Part shown: positions 42,180-52,202 of the stretch, piece after piece
Numbering within the stretch: the first letter of the stretch is position 1
Layout: every line of letters starts with the position of its first letter
Assembly (NCBI GenBank): GCA_903897925.1
Contig: CAIUDG010000037.1
Location: 16,530-80,529, forward strand
Origin: an uncultured beta proteobacterium
GTDB lineage: Bacteria; Pseudomonadota; Gammaproteobacteria; Burkholderiales; Burkholderiaceae_C
Length of the DNA: 64,000 nt
Direction: 5' to 3'
Position numbers and translations under genes: made by a program
Notes under the pieces: generated by a model
What the model saw: the letters and a program-made list of their open reading frames with translations, nothing else
Told to the model about the DNA's origin: nothing
Databases searched by the model: none

Positions 42180-44042
42180 ATGTATTTGCAAGAGATAGGC
42201 CCGGATCAGGCCCTGTTCGCCCCGCTGCGCGTGCAGCGCACGCAGCGCGCCGACGGCTGCCAGATACTGCAATCGCCCGAGCCGCTGGGCCGCTACGCCA
42301 GCAAATTGGGCGACTTTTTGGAATATTGGGCAGGCCAGGCGCCGGAGCGCGTATTTCTGTGCGAACGGGCGGGTGACGGCGCATGGGCGCAGCTCAGCTA
42401 TGCACAAGCCTTGCAAAAAGTGCGGGCGATAAGTGCCTGGTTGCTAGCGCAAAAGCTATCACCGCAACGACCGGTGCTGGTGCTGTCCGACAACAGCTTG
42501 GAACATGCCTTGCTCATGCTGGCGGCCATGCATATTGGCGTGCCGGTGTCGTCGATGTCACCGGCCTATTCGCTGGTCTCCAGTGACTACGCAAAACTCA
42601 AGGCGAATATCCAGTTGCTGCAACCGGGGGTGATTTTTGTTGAAGACTATCAGCGGTTCGCGCCGGCGCTGCAGGCGATAGCGCCCTTGCATAGCGCGGT
42701 GCTGCTGGCAGGCAGCCGTGGCGCGTGCCCAGACGGTGCCACGGCGTTTTCCGAAATCATGCGAAGCCGAAATGAAGCGGCGGTGGCGCTAGCGGCTGCA
42801 AAAGTCGATGGCGACACCATTGCCAAGTTTCTGTTCACCTCGGGCTCGATCGGCAGTCCCAAGGCGGTGGTGAATACGCAGCGCATGCTGTGCGCCAACC
42901 AGCAGGCCAAGGTACAGGTATGGCCGTTTCTAAAAGCCACGCCACCGGTGATCGTGGACTGGCTGCCCTGGAGCCACACTTTCGGTGGCAACCACAACTT
43001 CAATATGGTGCTGTGCAACGGCGGAACGCTGTACATTGATGCTGGCAAGGCCGCCCCCGGCGCCTTCGATCTGAGCATCCGGAACCTGCGCGAGATATCG
43101 CCAACGGTCTATCTGAATGTGCCGCGCGGCTTTGACATGCTGGTTCTGGCCATGCGCAATGACGCCGCTTTGCGCGAAAAGTTTTTCGCCAAATTGCAAG
43201 TCATTTTTTACGCTGCGGCAGCGCTGCCGCAGCACCTCTTCAGCGAATTGCAGCGTCTCTCGATGGACACCCTGGGCCGTGCCATTCCCATCGTTTCCGG
43301 ATGGGGCGCTACTGAAACCTCGCCCTTGTGTACTGACGCGCATTGTTTCCAAACGCGCTCCGGCGTGATCGGCATTCCGGTCCCGGGCACAGAGCTCAAA
43401 CTCGTTCCCGGTGCCGACAAACTGGAGGTGCGCGTGCGCGGCCCGAATGTCATGCCAGGCTACTGGAAGGCCGAGGCCTTGACCCGGGCGGCATTCGATG
43501 AGGAAGGCTTTTACATCATTGGCGATGCGGTCGAATTCGTCGATCCGCAACAGCCGGAACAGGGCCTGCTGTTTGACGGGCGCGTTGGCGAAGACTTCAA
43601 ACTGGTGACTGGCACCTGGGTGCACGTGGGCAGCCTGCGCGTGAAGGCGCTGGATGCGCTGGCCCAGGTGGCGCAAGACATTGTTGTCACCGGCCACGAC
43701 CGCGATGAAGTCGGATTCCTGATATTTCCGAACTTCGCACTGTTGCGGCAAATGGCCGGCCGATCCGACGCCAATGCCAGCAATGAAGATTTGATAAGCC
43801 AACCCTCGGTGCGCGCGGAAGTGGCGCGCGGTCTGGCCGCACTGAAAAGCCAAGGCGGTGGTTCCGCCAGTTACGCTGCCAGGGCCATGCTGATGCTGGA
43901 GCCCCCATCGATTGACGCCGGAGAGATTACCGACAAGGCCTATATCAACCAACGCATGGTGCTGGCGCGCCGTTCCGATCTGGTGCTGCTTCTGCATGCG
44001 GAGCAGACCGACAAGGATGTGATCTTGCCCGCCGGTGGCTAG
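42180..44042 (+). CDS. Feruloyl-CoA-synthase-like aryl-CoA ligase
   Basis: A 620-residue AMP-forming ligase. The AMP-binding loop FLFTSGSIGSPKAVV is near residue 220, and the later motifs IVSGWGATETSP and GEDFKLVTGTWV are characteristic of feruloyl-CoA synthases. It should activate a (hydroxy)cinnamate or other aryl acid to its CoA thioester. The ATG at 42180 is set by GGAGA 4 bp upstream. No enoyl-CoA hydratase/aldolase or vanillin dehydrogenase gene accompanies it, so the classical ferulate route is not complete here. It is controlled by the palindrome-flanked promoter upstream. Confidence 0.78.
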   Translation: MYLQEIGPDQALFAPLRVQRTQRADGCQILQSPEPLGRYASKLGDFLEYWAGQAPERVFLCERAGDGAWAQLSYAQALQKVRAISAWLLAQKLSPQRPVLVLSDNSLEHALLMLAAMHIGVPVSSMSPAYSLVSSDYAKLKANIQLLQPGVIFVEDYQRFAPALQAIAPLHSAVLLAGSRGACPDGATAFSEIMRSRNEAAVALAAAKVDGDTIAKFLFTSGSIGSPKAVVNTQRMLCANQQAKVQVWPFLKATPPVIVDWLPWSHTFGGNHNFNMVLCNGGTLYIDAGKAAPGAFDLSIRNLREISPTVYLNVPRGFDMLVLAMRNDAALREKFFAKLQVIFYAAAALPQHLFSELQRLSMDTLGRAIPIVSGWGATETSPLCTDAHCFQTRSGVIGIPVPGTELKLVPGADKLEVRVRGPNVMPGYWKAEALTRAAFDEEGFYIIGDAVEFVDPQQPEQGLLFDGRVGEDFKLVTGTWVHVGSLRVKALDALAQVAQDIVVTGHDRDEVGFLIFPNFALLRQMAGRSDANASNEDLISQPSVRAEVARGLAALKSQGGGSASYAARAMLMLEPPSIDAGEITDKAYINQRMVLARRSDLVLLLHAEQTDKDVILPAGG

Positions 44043-44224
44043 GCGGCGTGGCGGCAGAAAATGCGCCGGCTGCAAAGCGACCGCGGCGAATCCGGCAAAA
44101 ACTGGCCTCGCCGGGGTCGCTGTTCGCTTCGGCGATTTCTACCGCCCAGCCTCCAAGGAGCCCTAGGCTATGGCGAATCGCGGGCATGTGCTTTGTGCGT
44201 CTATCTAACGGTTAAGGAATAAGC

Positions 44225-45796
44225 ATGGTTCAATTCATCCAAAGCAGCGAAGTCGCCACCCTGATCAAGGACAACGACACGCTTTATTGCACCGGCATGA
44301 TGCTGGCGGGTCTGGCCGAAGAAGCGCTGGTGGAACTGGAAAAATCGTTCCTGGCGCAGGGCCATCCGCGAAATTTGACGCTGTATACCCCCGTCGGGCA
44401 AGGCAACTTCAAGGACAAGGGCATGGCGCATTTTGCGCACGAAGGCATGGTCAAGCGCTTTGTCGCGGCCCACTATGGCGTGGGTGGGCCGAAGCTGGCG
44501 GCACTGGTACGCAACAACCAATGCGAGGCCTACAACTGGCCGCAGGGCGTGCTGGCGGTGATGCCACGCCAGGTTGCCGGACGCCGTGGCGGTGTCTTTA
44601 GCAAAGTGGGCTTGGGCACATTTATCGACCCCCGCATCGAGGGCGGGAAGGTGAATAGCCGGGCCACCGAGGACCTGATCGAGGTGCGCGAACTGGACGG
44701 TGAAGAGTACCTGTATTTCAAGCCACCCAAGGTCAATGTTGCACTGATTCGCGGCACCGTGGCCGACCAGCGCGGCAACCTCACGCTGGACCGGGAAGGG
44801 GTGCTGACCGATGCCTTGGCGATAGCGCAGGCTGCGCGCGCCTGCGGCGGCATCGTGATCGCACAGGTGGAAGAAATCGCCCAAAGCGGCAGCTTGCATC
44901 CGAAGCAAATCAAGGTGCCCGGCATGCTGGTGGACTATGTCTATGTGGCGCAAGCTGCGCACCACCGCCAGTCCGAAAAAGCCCACTTCAATCCGGCACT
45001 CACCGGAGACCTTCGCATACCCACGCATGGCATTGCGGCGCTGCCGCTGGACGAGCGCAAAATTATTGCGCGCCGTGCCGCCATTCATTTGCGCGCCGCA
45101 GACGTGCTGAACCTCGGCATTGGCATGCCCGAAGGGGTTGCTGCGGTTGCTGCCGAAGAGGGCGTGGCACACGCATTGACCTTGACATTGGAAACCGGGC
45201 CGATCGGCGGAATTCCAGCGGGTGGCCACGAATTCGGCCACTCCGTGAACCCGGAAGTGATCATTGAGCATTCCGCGCAGTTTGATTTTTACGACGGCGG
45301 CGGTATCGATATTTCCTTTCTTGGCTTGGCCCAGGTCGACCGGCATGGCAACGTCAATGTGAGCAAATTCAGCGGTCGGGCGGTGGGCTGCGGCGGCTTC
45401 ATTGACATCAGCCAGAACGCCAAGAAAGTGGCTTTCTGCGGCACCTTTACCGCAGGAGGGTTGGAGGTTGCGGTGGAAAACGGTGCGCTGCGTATTTTGA
45501 AAGAAGGACGCCAGCGCAAGTTTGTGGACCAGGTCGAACAAATATCGTTTGCTGGGCGCTATGCGGCCGCGGTTCAGCAAGCAGTGTTGTACATCACCGA
45601 GCGTGCGGTGTTTCGGTTGCGCGCCGAGGGCCTGGAGCTGATCGAGATTGCGCCCGGTATCGATCTGGAAGCCGACATCCTCGCGCATATGGCCTTTAGG
45701 CCATTGATGGGCAATGTTCGTCTGATGGATGAAAAACTATTTCAACCTGTGTGGGGCCTTCTGAAATCGATTGTTCAATCGGGTCGCGCTGCATAA
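44225..45796 (+). CDS. Family I acyl-CoA:carboxylate CoA-transferase
   Basis: A 523-residue fused alpha-beta CoA-transferase of the propionate/acetoacyl CoA-transferase type. The alpha half has GLAEEALVELEKSFL and GVGGPKLAALV. The beta half has LGIGMPEGVAAVAAEEG and the catalytic glutamate in LTLETGPIGGIPAGG. It would move CoA between a short acyl-CoA and a carboxylate such as a keto acid. An AAGGA site precedes the start. It lies 182 bp after the ligase, in which I see no terminator or gene, so it may be in the same operon. Confidence 0.82.
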   Translation: MVQFIQSSEVATLIKDNDTLYCTGMMLAGLAEEALVELEKSFLAQGHPRNLTLYTPVGQGNFKDKGMAHFAHEGMVKRFVAAHYGVGGPKLAALVRNNQCEAYNWPQGVLAVMPRQVAGRRGGVFSKVGLGTFIDPRIEGGKVNSRATEDLIEVRELDGEEYLYFKPPKVNVALIRGTVADQRGNLTLDREGVLTDALAIAQAARACGGIVIAQVEEIAQSGSLHPKQIKVPGMLVDYVYVAQAAHHRQSEKAHFNPALTGDLRIPTHGIAALPLDERKIIARRAAIHLRAADVLNLGIGMPEGVAAVAAEEGVAHALTLTLETGPIGGIPAGGHEFGHSVNPEVIIEHSAQFDFYDGGGIDISFLGLAQVDRHGNVNVSKFSGRAVGCGGFIDISQNAKKVAFCGTFTAGGLEVAVENGALRILKEGRQRKFVDQVEQISFAGRYAAAVQQAVLYITERAVFRLRAEGLELIEIAPGIDLEADILAHMAFRPLMGNVRLMDEKLFQPVWGLLKSIVQSGRAA

Positions 45797-45833
45797 GCAA
45801 AGCGGCCGGACATCGGACCTTAAGCAGCGCATA

Positions 45834-45868
45834 AAAAAAACCGGGGCCCACGGATGTTGCCCCGGTTT
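45834..45868. terminator. Terminator between convergent CoA-transferase and BKACE genes
   Basis: Stem AAACCGGGGC/GCCCCGGTTT with an 11-bp loop. On the minus strand it is followed by a run of T, giving a strong terminator for the BKACE transcript; on the plus strand the T-run is shorter. Confidence 0.8.
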
Positions 45869-45887
45869 GCTACTGGTCAATCGCTAT

Positions 45888-46946
45888 TTATGCAAACTGC
45901 GTGAACCCTTTTTGCCCGGCCTTGCGGTTCGGCGCGAAGCCGTTTTTCGCCAAGGTTTCGTCGGCGTCTTTGTAGAAGGTGCCGATCTTGTAGATCTCGC
46001 GGGCCTTCTTCCCATCCGCGATCGGGCGGCCGAGTTCGCGCGAGATGCGAACCAGTTGCTCGACTTGCTCCACGGTGGACATCTTGCGGCTGCGGTCCTG
46101 CGTCCAGATGTTGTCTTCAATGCCGCAGCGCACGTGCAGACCCATGGCGATGCCCATCATGTTCAGCGGCAGCGTGTTGAGCATCGAGGTTTCCACCGTC
46201 AGCACCGAGCCGTCCGGACAGGCGCGAACGAAGTTGGACAAGTTATACAGGTTAGGCGCTTCAAAACCGCCACCGATAGCGACCCAGGTCAAAATCAGTG
46301 GCACGTTGCAGGTGCCACGGCGCATCATGCGTTCCACGGTTTCCAGCTGGGCCACGGTGGCCAGTTGAAAGTGGGTCTGGATGCCACGCGCGCTGAGCCG
46401 CTTGATATGTTCTTCGACCCAGGCCGGGCCGGCAGGAATGGTCATTTCGCGGTAGGCGTAATAGCCCGGTGTGCCAACCGCCAGTGTGGTGCCTGCGACG
46501 TCGGCGGCGACCATTTGTTCGACCACATTCATCTGGTTCGAGTTGATGGCAATGGTGACCTGCTCTGGCCGGGGTTCGATCATCGACAAACCGTGGCGTG
46601 TGTCATCCGACAACCACGCGGCCGGATCGCCTTCTTTGGCCGGCGCAAAAGAAATTGAGCCGCCAATTTGCAAAATCATGCCAGGGCAAGCTTCGCGAAT
46701 AGCTGCCACCATCTCGTTGGTGCGCTCCAGCCGCTTCGAGCCACTGCCGTCTTCTTCACGGCCGTGCACGTGGCAGACCGTGGCACCGGCGTTATAGCAA
46801 TCCACCACTTTTTGCACCTGGTCCTTCAGCTTCACCGGTATATCTTGCGGGAAGTCCGAAGGCGCCCATTCTGGTCCAAATGGCGCGCAGGTAATCACCA
46901 GGTCTTGCATGTTTTCTACGTGCAGGGATCCATCCATAAAGTTCAT
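45888..46946 (-). CDS. Beta-keto acid cleavage enzyme (BKACE, DUF849)
   Basis: A 352-residue TIM-barrel enzyme. It shows VITCAPFGPEWAPS at the N-terminus, the metal-binding CHVHGREEDG and GLHVRCGIEDNIW near residue 265, all diagnostic for BKACE. The family condenses a beta-keto acid with acetyl-CoA, giving acetoacetate and a shortened acyl-CoA (Kce in lysine fermentation and dehydrocarnitine cleavage are examples). An AAGGAG site precedes the ATG. It lies 77 bp after the dioxygenase gene on the same strand. Confidence 0.88.
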   Translation of the reverse strand: MNFMDGSLHVENMQDLVITCAPFGPEWAPSDFPQDIPVKLKDQVQKVVDCYNAGATVCHVHGREEDGSGSKRLERTNEMVAAIREACPGMILQIGGSISFAPAKEGDPAAWLSDDTRHGLSMIEPRPEQVTIAINSNQMNVVEQMVAADVAGTTLAVGTPGYYAYREMTIPAGPAWVEEHIKRLSARGIQTHFQLATVAQLETVERMMRRGTCNVPLILTWVAIGGGFEAPNLYNLSNFVRACPDGSVLTVETSMLNTLPLNMMGIAMGLHVRCGIEDNIWTQDRSRKMSTVEQVEQLVRISRELGRPIADGKKAREIYKIGTFYKDADETLAKNGFAPNRKAGQKGFTQFA

Positions 46947-47023
46947 CTCGAGCTCCTTAATTCAAATCTTGTTAATGTCGATAGCCAAGCCATGGCCGAC
47001 CCGCTGGCGGGCGGCGCTGGCGC

Positions 47024-47881
47024 TCAATAGGGTTTGGTTCCAACGATGGCGGCGCGTTCCATCTTGCGATGGCAGGCCGGATAGTCCATAACCGCGTAGT
47101 GCTGGGTGCTGCGGTTGTCCCAGATCGCCATGCTGTAGGGCTTCCAGCGCCAGCGCACCTGGTATTCGGGAATTTCAGCCTGGCCAATCAGGTACTGCAG
47201 CAGGTCCACCGCAGTCTGGTTGTAGTCCTGGCCGTAGCGCACACGGTCTTTGTTGTGGTAGTTCACGAAGTGGGTGACAAAGGCGTTGACGAACAAAATT
47301 TTCTCGCCGGTTTCCGGGTGCGTGCGCACCACCGGATGTTCTGCGTCCGGGTACTGTGCCTTCATCGCCAGGCGTTTTTCCTGGGGCATGGCGGCGGCAA
47401 AGGAACTGTTGAAGCTGTGGTTGGCCCAGAGTCCGTCGATTTCGCTTTTGACATGCGCGGGCAGCTTGTCATAGGCCAGCACCATATTCGCCCAGGCGGT
47501 GTCACCACCCACGGGCGGGCACTCGATACAGCGCAGCACACAGCCCAGCGCCGGCGTTTCGCGCCAGGTGCCGTCGGTGTGCCAGGCGTTTTCATAGCGA
47601 TCGACCGGGCTGTCCGGGTTTTTGTATATTTGCACCAGACCCGGCGCTTCCGGGTGCGAGGGAGCCATCGGGTGGTCTTCCAGTTGCCCCAGCCGCTGGG
47701 CAAACGCCATGTGGTCGTGGCGTGATAGTTTGTCCAGGGTTTGATCGCGCAGGAAGAGTACTTTGTACTTCAGCAAGGCGTCATAGACCGCATTGAACAG
47801 GGCGTCGTCGTGCACCGCATCACCCAGATTCAGGTCTAGCAGTTCTGCGCCGATGGCACAGGTCATTGGTTCCAATCTCAT
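47024..47881 (-). CDS. TauD/TfdA-family Fe(II)/2-oxoglutarate dioxygenase
   Basis: A 285-residue dioxygenase. The iron-binding HXD is in AWHTDGTW near residues 100-102 and the distal histidine in STQHYAV near 260; RAAIVG after it belongs to the 2-oxoglutarate-binding arginine region. Family members hydroxylate sulfonates, phenoxy acids, carnitine precursors and others. The substrate cannot be read from the sequence. The ATG at 47881 follows GGAGA by 8 bp. Probably an operon with the BKACE gene, under the divergent AraC-type regulator. Confidence 0.85.
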   Translation of the reverse strand: MRLEPMTCAIGAELLDLNLGDAVHDDALFNAVYDALLKYKVLFLRDQTLDKLSRHDHMAFAQRLGQLEDHPMAPSHPEAPGLVQIYKNPDSPVDRYENAWHTDGTWRETPALGCVLRCIECPPVGGDTAWANMVLAYDKLPAHVKSEIDGLWANHSFNSSFAAAMPQEKRLAMKAQYPDAEHPVVRTHPETGEKILFVNAFVTHFVNYHNKDRVRYGQDYNQTAVDLLQYLIGQAEIPEYQVRWRWKPYSMAIWDNRSTQHYAVMDYPACHRKMERAAIVGTKPY

Positions 47882-48082
47882 GTACTGGTGTCTCCTATTT
47901 ATAGCTAATTGGGATGTCTTACTCACTGTGTGCGAGTGAGCGGAACTGTAGCTTTGGGGTGGATATTTATTTTGCATTTCGCGCCATTGTTTTAGCCTAA
48001 TGCGCCATTGCGGGTGACTTGTGATTACCATTGGCGGCCGCTGCCACGGGTAGCCCAAACCGCACAGGAAATACATCGCTAT

Positions 48083-49084
48083 ATGGAACCGACGCTCCGA
48101 GCCAAGACCCTGACCGGCTACTTTCGGGTCGCGCGGCGCCACGGTCTGGACCCGCTCGGCTTGTTGCAGGCGGTGGGCCTGGAAGCCTCCTGGCTGGCCG
48201 ATCCGGACTACCGGATTCCGATCTCCAGCGCCTGTCGTCTGCTGGACATGGCGGCAGCGCAGGCGCACTGCCCCAGCTTCGGGCTGGAAATGGCGGAGTT
48301 GCGCCAGAAGGACGATGCCGGTGCGATCGGCATATTGCTGGCCCACAAACGCACTTTGCGCGAGGCGTTGCAGGCCATCGTGCAATACCGCCAGCGCTTC
48401 AATGATCCGCTCAGCGTGCATATGGAGAGCAGCCGGGATCTGGTGACGATCCGCGAGGAAATCATTTCCGTGGCATCGGTGCCGACGCGCCAGGCCACCG
48501 AACTGGCGGTCGGCATCATGGCCAAAATTTGCCGCGGACTGCTCGGGCCGCACTGGGCACCACGCGGCGTCTATTTCTCGCATGCGGCGCCGCAGGATCG
48601 GCGCTTTCACCGGCGCTTCTTCAATTGCCCGTTGACATTCGGCAGCGATTTCAACGGCATCGTGTGCACCGCCGCCGATCTGGACTATCCCAACCCGGAC
48701 GCCGATCCGCAACTGGTGCGCTACGCCGAAACCCTGATGCAGACCGGCCCGCGGACCGGTGACAAGTCGATCACACTGGAAGTGCGCAAAGCCATTTTTG
48801 TGCTGCTACCACTGGAGCAGGTATCGATCGATCAGGTCGCCAACTACCTGCATCTGAGCACGCGCACCTTGCAACGCCAATTGCAGGCGGCGCATTCCGA
48901 CTTTTCGGCCCAGCTCGGCGCTGTGCGCCATGAATTGGCGATGCGCTATTTGCGCAATCCGCGCTATCCCATCGGCCGCATTGCCGCTGGCCTGGGCTTT
49001 GCCCAGCAGGCATCCTTTACGCGCTGGTTTCAGGAGCGTTTCAACACCACGCCACGCGCCTGGCGCGCCATAAATCTGGGCTGA
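48083..49084 (+). CDS. AraC-family regulator, OruR/ArgR-like architecture
   Basis: A 333-residue regulator. Residues about 5-200 match the arabinose-binding-domain type that opens LTGYFRVARRHGLDPLGLL. The C-terminal 100 residues hold two helix-turn-helix motifs (VSIDQVANYLHLSTRTLQRQL and IGRIAAGLGFAQQASFTRWFQ). It is divergent from the dioxygenase-BKACE pair with a 201-bp intergenic region, so these are its likely targets. Confidence 0.85.
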   Translation: MEPTLRAKTLTGYFRVARRHGLDPLGLLQAVGLEASWLADPDYRIPISSACRLLDMAAAQAHCPSFGLEMAELRQKDDAGAIGILLAHKRTLREALQAIVQYRQRFNDPLSVHMESSRDLVTIREEIISVASVPTRQATELAVGIMAKICRGLLGPHWAPRGVYFSHAAPQDRRFHRRFFNCPLTFGSDFNGIVCTAADLDYPNPDADPQLVRYAETLMQTGPRTGDKSITLEVRKAIFVLLPLEQVSIDQVANYLHLSTRTLQRQLQAAHSDFSAQLGAVRHELAMRYLRNPRYPIGRIAAGLGFAQQASFTRWFQERFNTTPRAWRAINLG

Positions 49085-49313
49085 CGGCGGCGAATGACCG
49101 GCGAACGGCCAGCGCATTTTCTGCCGCCCGGGCGCCTAACTAGCAGGCTGGCGGCGGCGGCGCGCTGCGCTATTTATCACTTCCTTTTTGTGTCATTCAT
49201 TGGTAATCGATTGGCGTGAAATGAGAAGCGAAATTACACGTTACTGACGAAAATTCAGAACTTCAGCGCCGGCGAGCGACTGATCGCGCCAACACAACAA
49301 AGAGACACTTCGG

Positions 49314-50906
49314 ATGAAAAACCTATTGATATCCACGCGCCTGAAATTATTAATCGTCGTGTTGGCGCTGGCGACTTTCATTATTGGCTACAACGGTTTG
49401 CGTGGTATCCGGGACTCCAACGACGCGCTGAAAACCGTCTATATGGACCGCACTACCGCGCTGGTAAAGCTGGACCGCCTGGAGCAGGCGCTGCTGCGCA
49501 ACCGGCTGGCCCTGACCCAGGCGCTGGCTTTCCCCAGCGCAGAAGCGTCACAGCAGGCCATCACCCAGGTGCGCAACAACAGTGCCGAAGCCACGGGCGC
49601 GTGGGATGCTTATCTGGCGACCACACTGGCGGATGAGGACGCGGCCCAGGCCAAGGCGCTGGCCCCGGTGTTGGCGCAGTATTTCAGCGCGCAGGCCCAG
49701 TTGCTCGACGCCCTGCGCGCTGGCGACATGCCGAGCGCACTCCAGCTTAACCAAGACCGGGTGGCGGCGCTGTTTGGCCGGCTCGACCAGGGCATCGCCG
49801 TGCTCCACGCGCAGCAACTGGCACAAGCCCAGCAGGCTTTCGAACAGGGGCAGGCGCGCTTTACCCGCGCACGGATCTTTTCCTGGCTTATCTATCTGAC
49901 CTCGCTGGTCATTGCCATCGGCATGGGCCATGGATTTATCCGGGTCATCACCACCTCGCTACAGCAAGCCATCGCCGCCACCCGTGCCGTGGCGCGGGGT
50001 GAGCTGACACACCAATTTTCCATCAAGGGCAAAGATGAAATTGCGCAACTGCTGCAAGCGCTGCAAACCATGCAATATGAATTGACCCAGGTGGTGTCCA
50101 GCGTGCGCCAGGGTTCCGACGCCGTGGCCAGTGCCAGTTCTGAAATTGCCCATGGCAATAACGACCTGTCGGCGCGCACGGAACAGCAGGCCAGCGCCTT
50201 GCAGCAGACCGCCGCCAGCATGGAACAACTTCAAGCCACGGTGCAGCAAAACGCCCAGGCATCGGAGTTGGCGAACCAGTTGTCGATCACTGCGTCCGGA
50301 GTCGCCCAAAGTGGCGGTCAGGTGGTCGGTCAGGTGGTCGACACCATGAAGGAAATCAATGTGGCGTCGCAAAAAATCGCCGAGATCATTGCTGTCATCG
50401 ACGGCATCGCTTTCCAGACCAATATTCTGGCGCTCAACGCCGCGGTTGAAGCGGCACGTGCCGGCGAGCAGGGCCGGGGCTTTGCCGTAGTGGCGACCGA
50501 AGTGCGTGCCCTGGCCGGGCGAAGTGCGTCAGCGGCGAAAGAGATCCGGGGCTTGATTCAGGCCAGCACCGACCGCGTCGCCCATGGCAGCGCGCTGGTG
50601 GACCGTGCCGGCCAGACCATGGTGCAGGTGGTCCAGAGCATCGATCGGGTGACGCATCTGATGGCCGAGATCAGCGCCGCCAGCCACGCCCAGTCGGACG
50701 GTGTGGTACAGGTCGGGCAAGCCATTGCGCAAATGGACCAGGCGACACAGCAAAATGCCGCGTTGGTGGAAGAAATCGCTGCCGCGGCGGTGGGCCTGAA
50801 AACCCAGGCCCAGGACCTGGTGCAGGCAGTGGCGGTGTTTGTGGTGCATACGCCGCCGTTGCACCAGGGCGCCATTGCGCTCGCCGACAGCTACCGGCTG
50901 GCTTAA
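49314..50906 (+). CDS. Methyl-accepting chemotaxis protein, Tar/Tsr type
   Basis: A 530-residue chemoreceptor. TM1 is at about 8-27 and TM2 at about 187-208, enclosing a four-helix-bundle-like periplasmic ligand domain of about 160 residues. A HAMP domain follows ([18 protein letters not shown]). The signalling tip [23 protein letters not shown] is near 365-387 (conserved core). There is no C-terminal CheR-tethering pentapeptide. The ligand is unknown, but its place next to catabolic genes suggests an aromatic or organic acid. It is followed directly by the truncated EAL gene (TAA then ATG). Confidence 0.92.
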   Translation: MKNLLISTRLKLLIVVLALATFIIGYNGLRGIRDSNDALKTVYMDRTTALVKLDRLEQALLRNRLALTQALAFPSAEASQQAITQVRNNSAEATGAWDAYLATTLADEDAAQAKALAPVLAQYFSAQAQLLDALRAGDMPSALQLNQDRVAALFGRLDQGIAVLHAQQLAQAQQAFEQGQARFTRARIFSWLIYLTSLVIAIGMGHGFIRVITTSLQQAIAATRAVARGELTHQFSIKGKDEIAQLLQALQTMQYELTQVVSSVRQGSDAVASASSEIAHGNNDLSARTEQQASALQQTAASMEQLQATVQQNAQASELANQLSITASGVAQSGGQVVGQVVDTMKEINVASQKIAEIIAVIDGIAFQTNILALNAAVEAARAGEQGRGFAVVATEVRALAGRSASAAKEIRGLIQASTDRVAHGSALVDRAGQTMVQVVQSIDRVTHLMAEISAASHAQSDGVVQVGQAIAQMDQATQQNAALVEEIAAAAVGLKTQAQDLVQAVAVFVVHTPPLHQGAIALADSYRLA

Positions 50907-52202
50907 ATGCCGGCGCAACCACTGCAGCGGCGCTGGGCGCCGCTGCGCCGCTGCCTGGCGCACGGCCTGGGTCCGCACACCGCCGCACTCGGGGCGGCGC
51001 TGATTGCCGTGCCGGTGCTGGCGGCACTGGCAATTGCCGAGCGCCAAAGCCTGGGCGAACAAAAATCCCGCGCGGCACTGATTGCGACGGCCATTTTGCA
51101 GCGCAGTGAAAGCGTCAGCGCACAAATTGACGCCGCCTTCAAAAGCCTGACGGCACAGCACAACGACGCGCCCTGCGCGGACGACAACTTGGCACGCATG
51201 GTGCGCGCCGCTGCCAACAGTGGCGCACTCAGCGCGGTGGGCTATGTGCGGAACCACCGCTTGCTGTGTTCATCGTATGGGCGCCAGCGCCAGGGCATTG
51301 ATCTGGGGCCGCCGGATATGCTGAGCCGTACCCACTATATGGTCTGGACGGCAGTGGCTTTGCCGGGCATCGGCGATAAAAAGTACCTGGTCTCGGTGGA
51401 CCAGGCCAGCGGCTATGCGGCGATTCTGCACCCCGAAGGGCCGCTCGACCTGCCGATTGAACAGCCGGACACCCGTGTCGGACTGTATGGCTTGTCGCTG
51501 CGCGAAGCCATTACCCAGCGCGGTGCTTTCAAGCCGGAGTGGAGTGCCCAACTGGCACAGGGCAGCGCGGTGCAGTTTTTTGACGGCCAGTTTGTCGTGG
51601 CGCTGCAGCGCTCGCAGCATTACGACTACGCTGCCTATGCGGCGATTCCGGCGTTGCGCTGGCGGCAGGGCTGGGAAAGTCTGGCGCTGCTGTTGGTGCC
51701 GCTGGGCTTGCTTGCCGGCTTTCTGTTTGCGCTGCTGGTGCTGCAGGTGTCGCGCAACCAGAAGGCCTTGCCGGCGCTGCTCAGGCAGGCGCTCAAAAAG
51801 CATGAGCTGTTTCTCGAATACCAGCCGATTGTGGAGCTGGCTACCGGGCGCTGGGTCGGGGCCGAAGCCTTGATTCGCTGGCGCCGCCCGAATGGTGAAA
51901 TGGTGCCGCCCGACGTGTTCATTCCGATCGCTGAAAATAGCCAGCTGATCGAACACATTACCGAGCGAGTGATCGACCTGATTGCCAGCGATACGGCGCA
52001 GCTACTGCGCGCGCACCCGGATTTTTATATCGGCATCAATCTGTCGGCGGCTGACTTTCAAAGCCCCAAGATATCCGACAAGCTGCATGCGCTGACACAG
52101 ACACTGGGCCTGCGGCCAATGCATCGGACAGTGGCCAGTTCGGCCTGTCCCTGGGTTACAAGGCCGCCGGCTCTGACACCGAATACCACGGCTATGCGCT
52201 GA
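50907..52202 (+). pseudogene. CSS-motif/EAL phosphodiesterase gene, truncated in mid-domain
   Basis: The first 400 residues match a membrane c-di-GMP phosphodiesterase: TM1 near 22-45, a periplasmic CSS domain (with CADD and CSSYGR cysteines), TM2 near 255-280, then an EAL domain opening LFLEYQPIVELATGRWVGAEALIRW (positions about 293-317). After ISDKLHALTQTLGLRP, near 52115, homology stops. The last 28 residues are out-of-frame sequence from a different gene (DUF1302). About two thirds of the EAL domain, including later catalytic residues, is missing, so enzymatic activity is not expected. Confidence 0.85.

Noticed and set aside
44050..49128. A 17-bp inverted repeat: GGCGGCAGAAAATGCGC at 44050-44066 and its reverse complement at 49112-49128, flanking the CoA-transferase, BKACE, dioxygenase and AraC genes.
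   Set aside because: In 64 kb of GC-rich DNA one 17-bp chance match is not improbable, there are no transposase genes or target duplications, and similarity stops at once on both sides.
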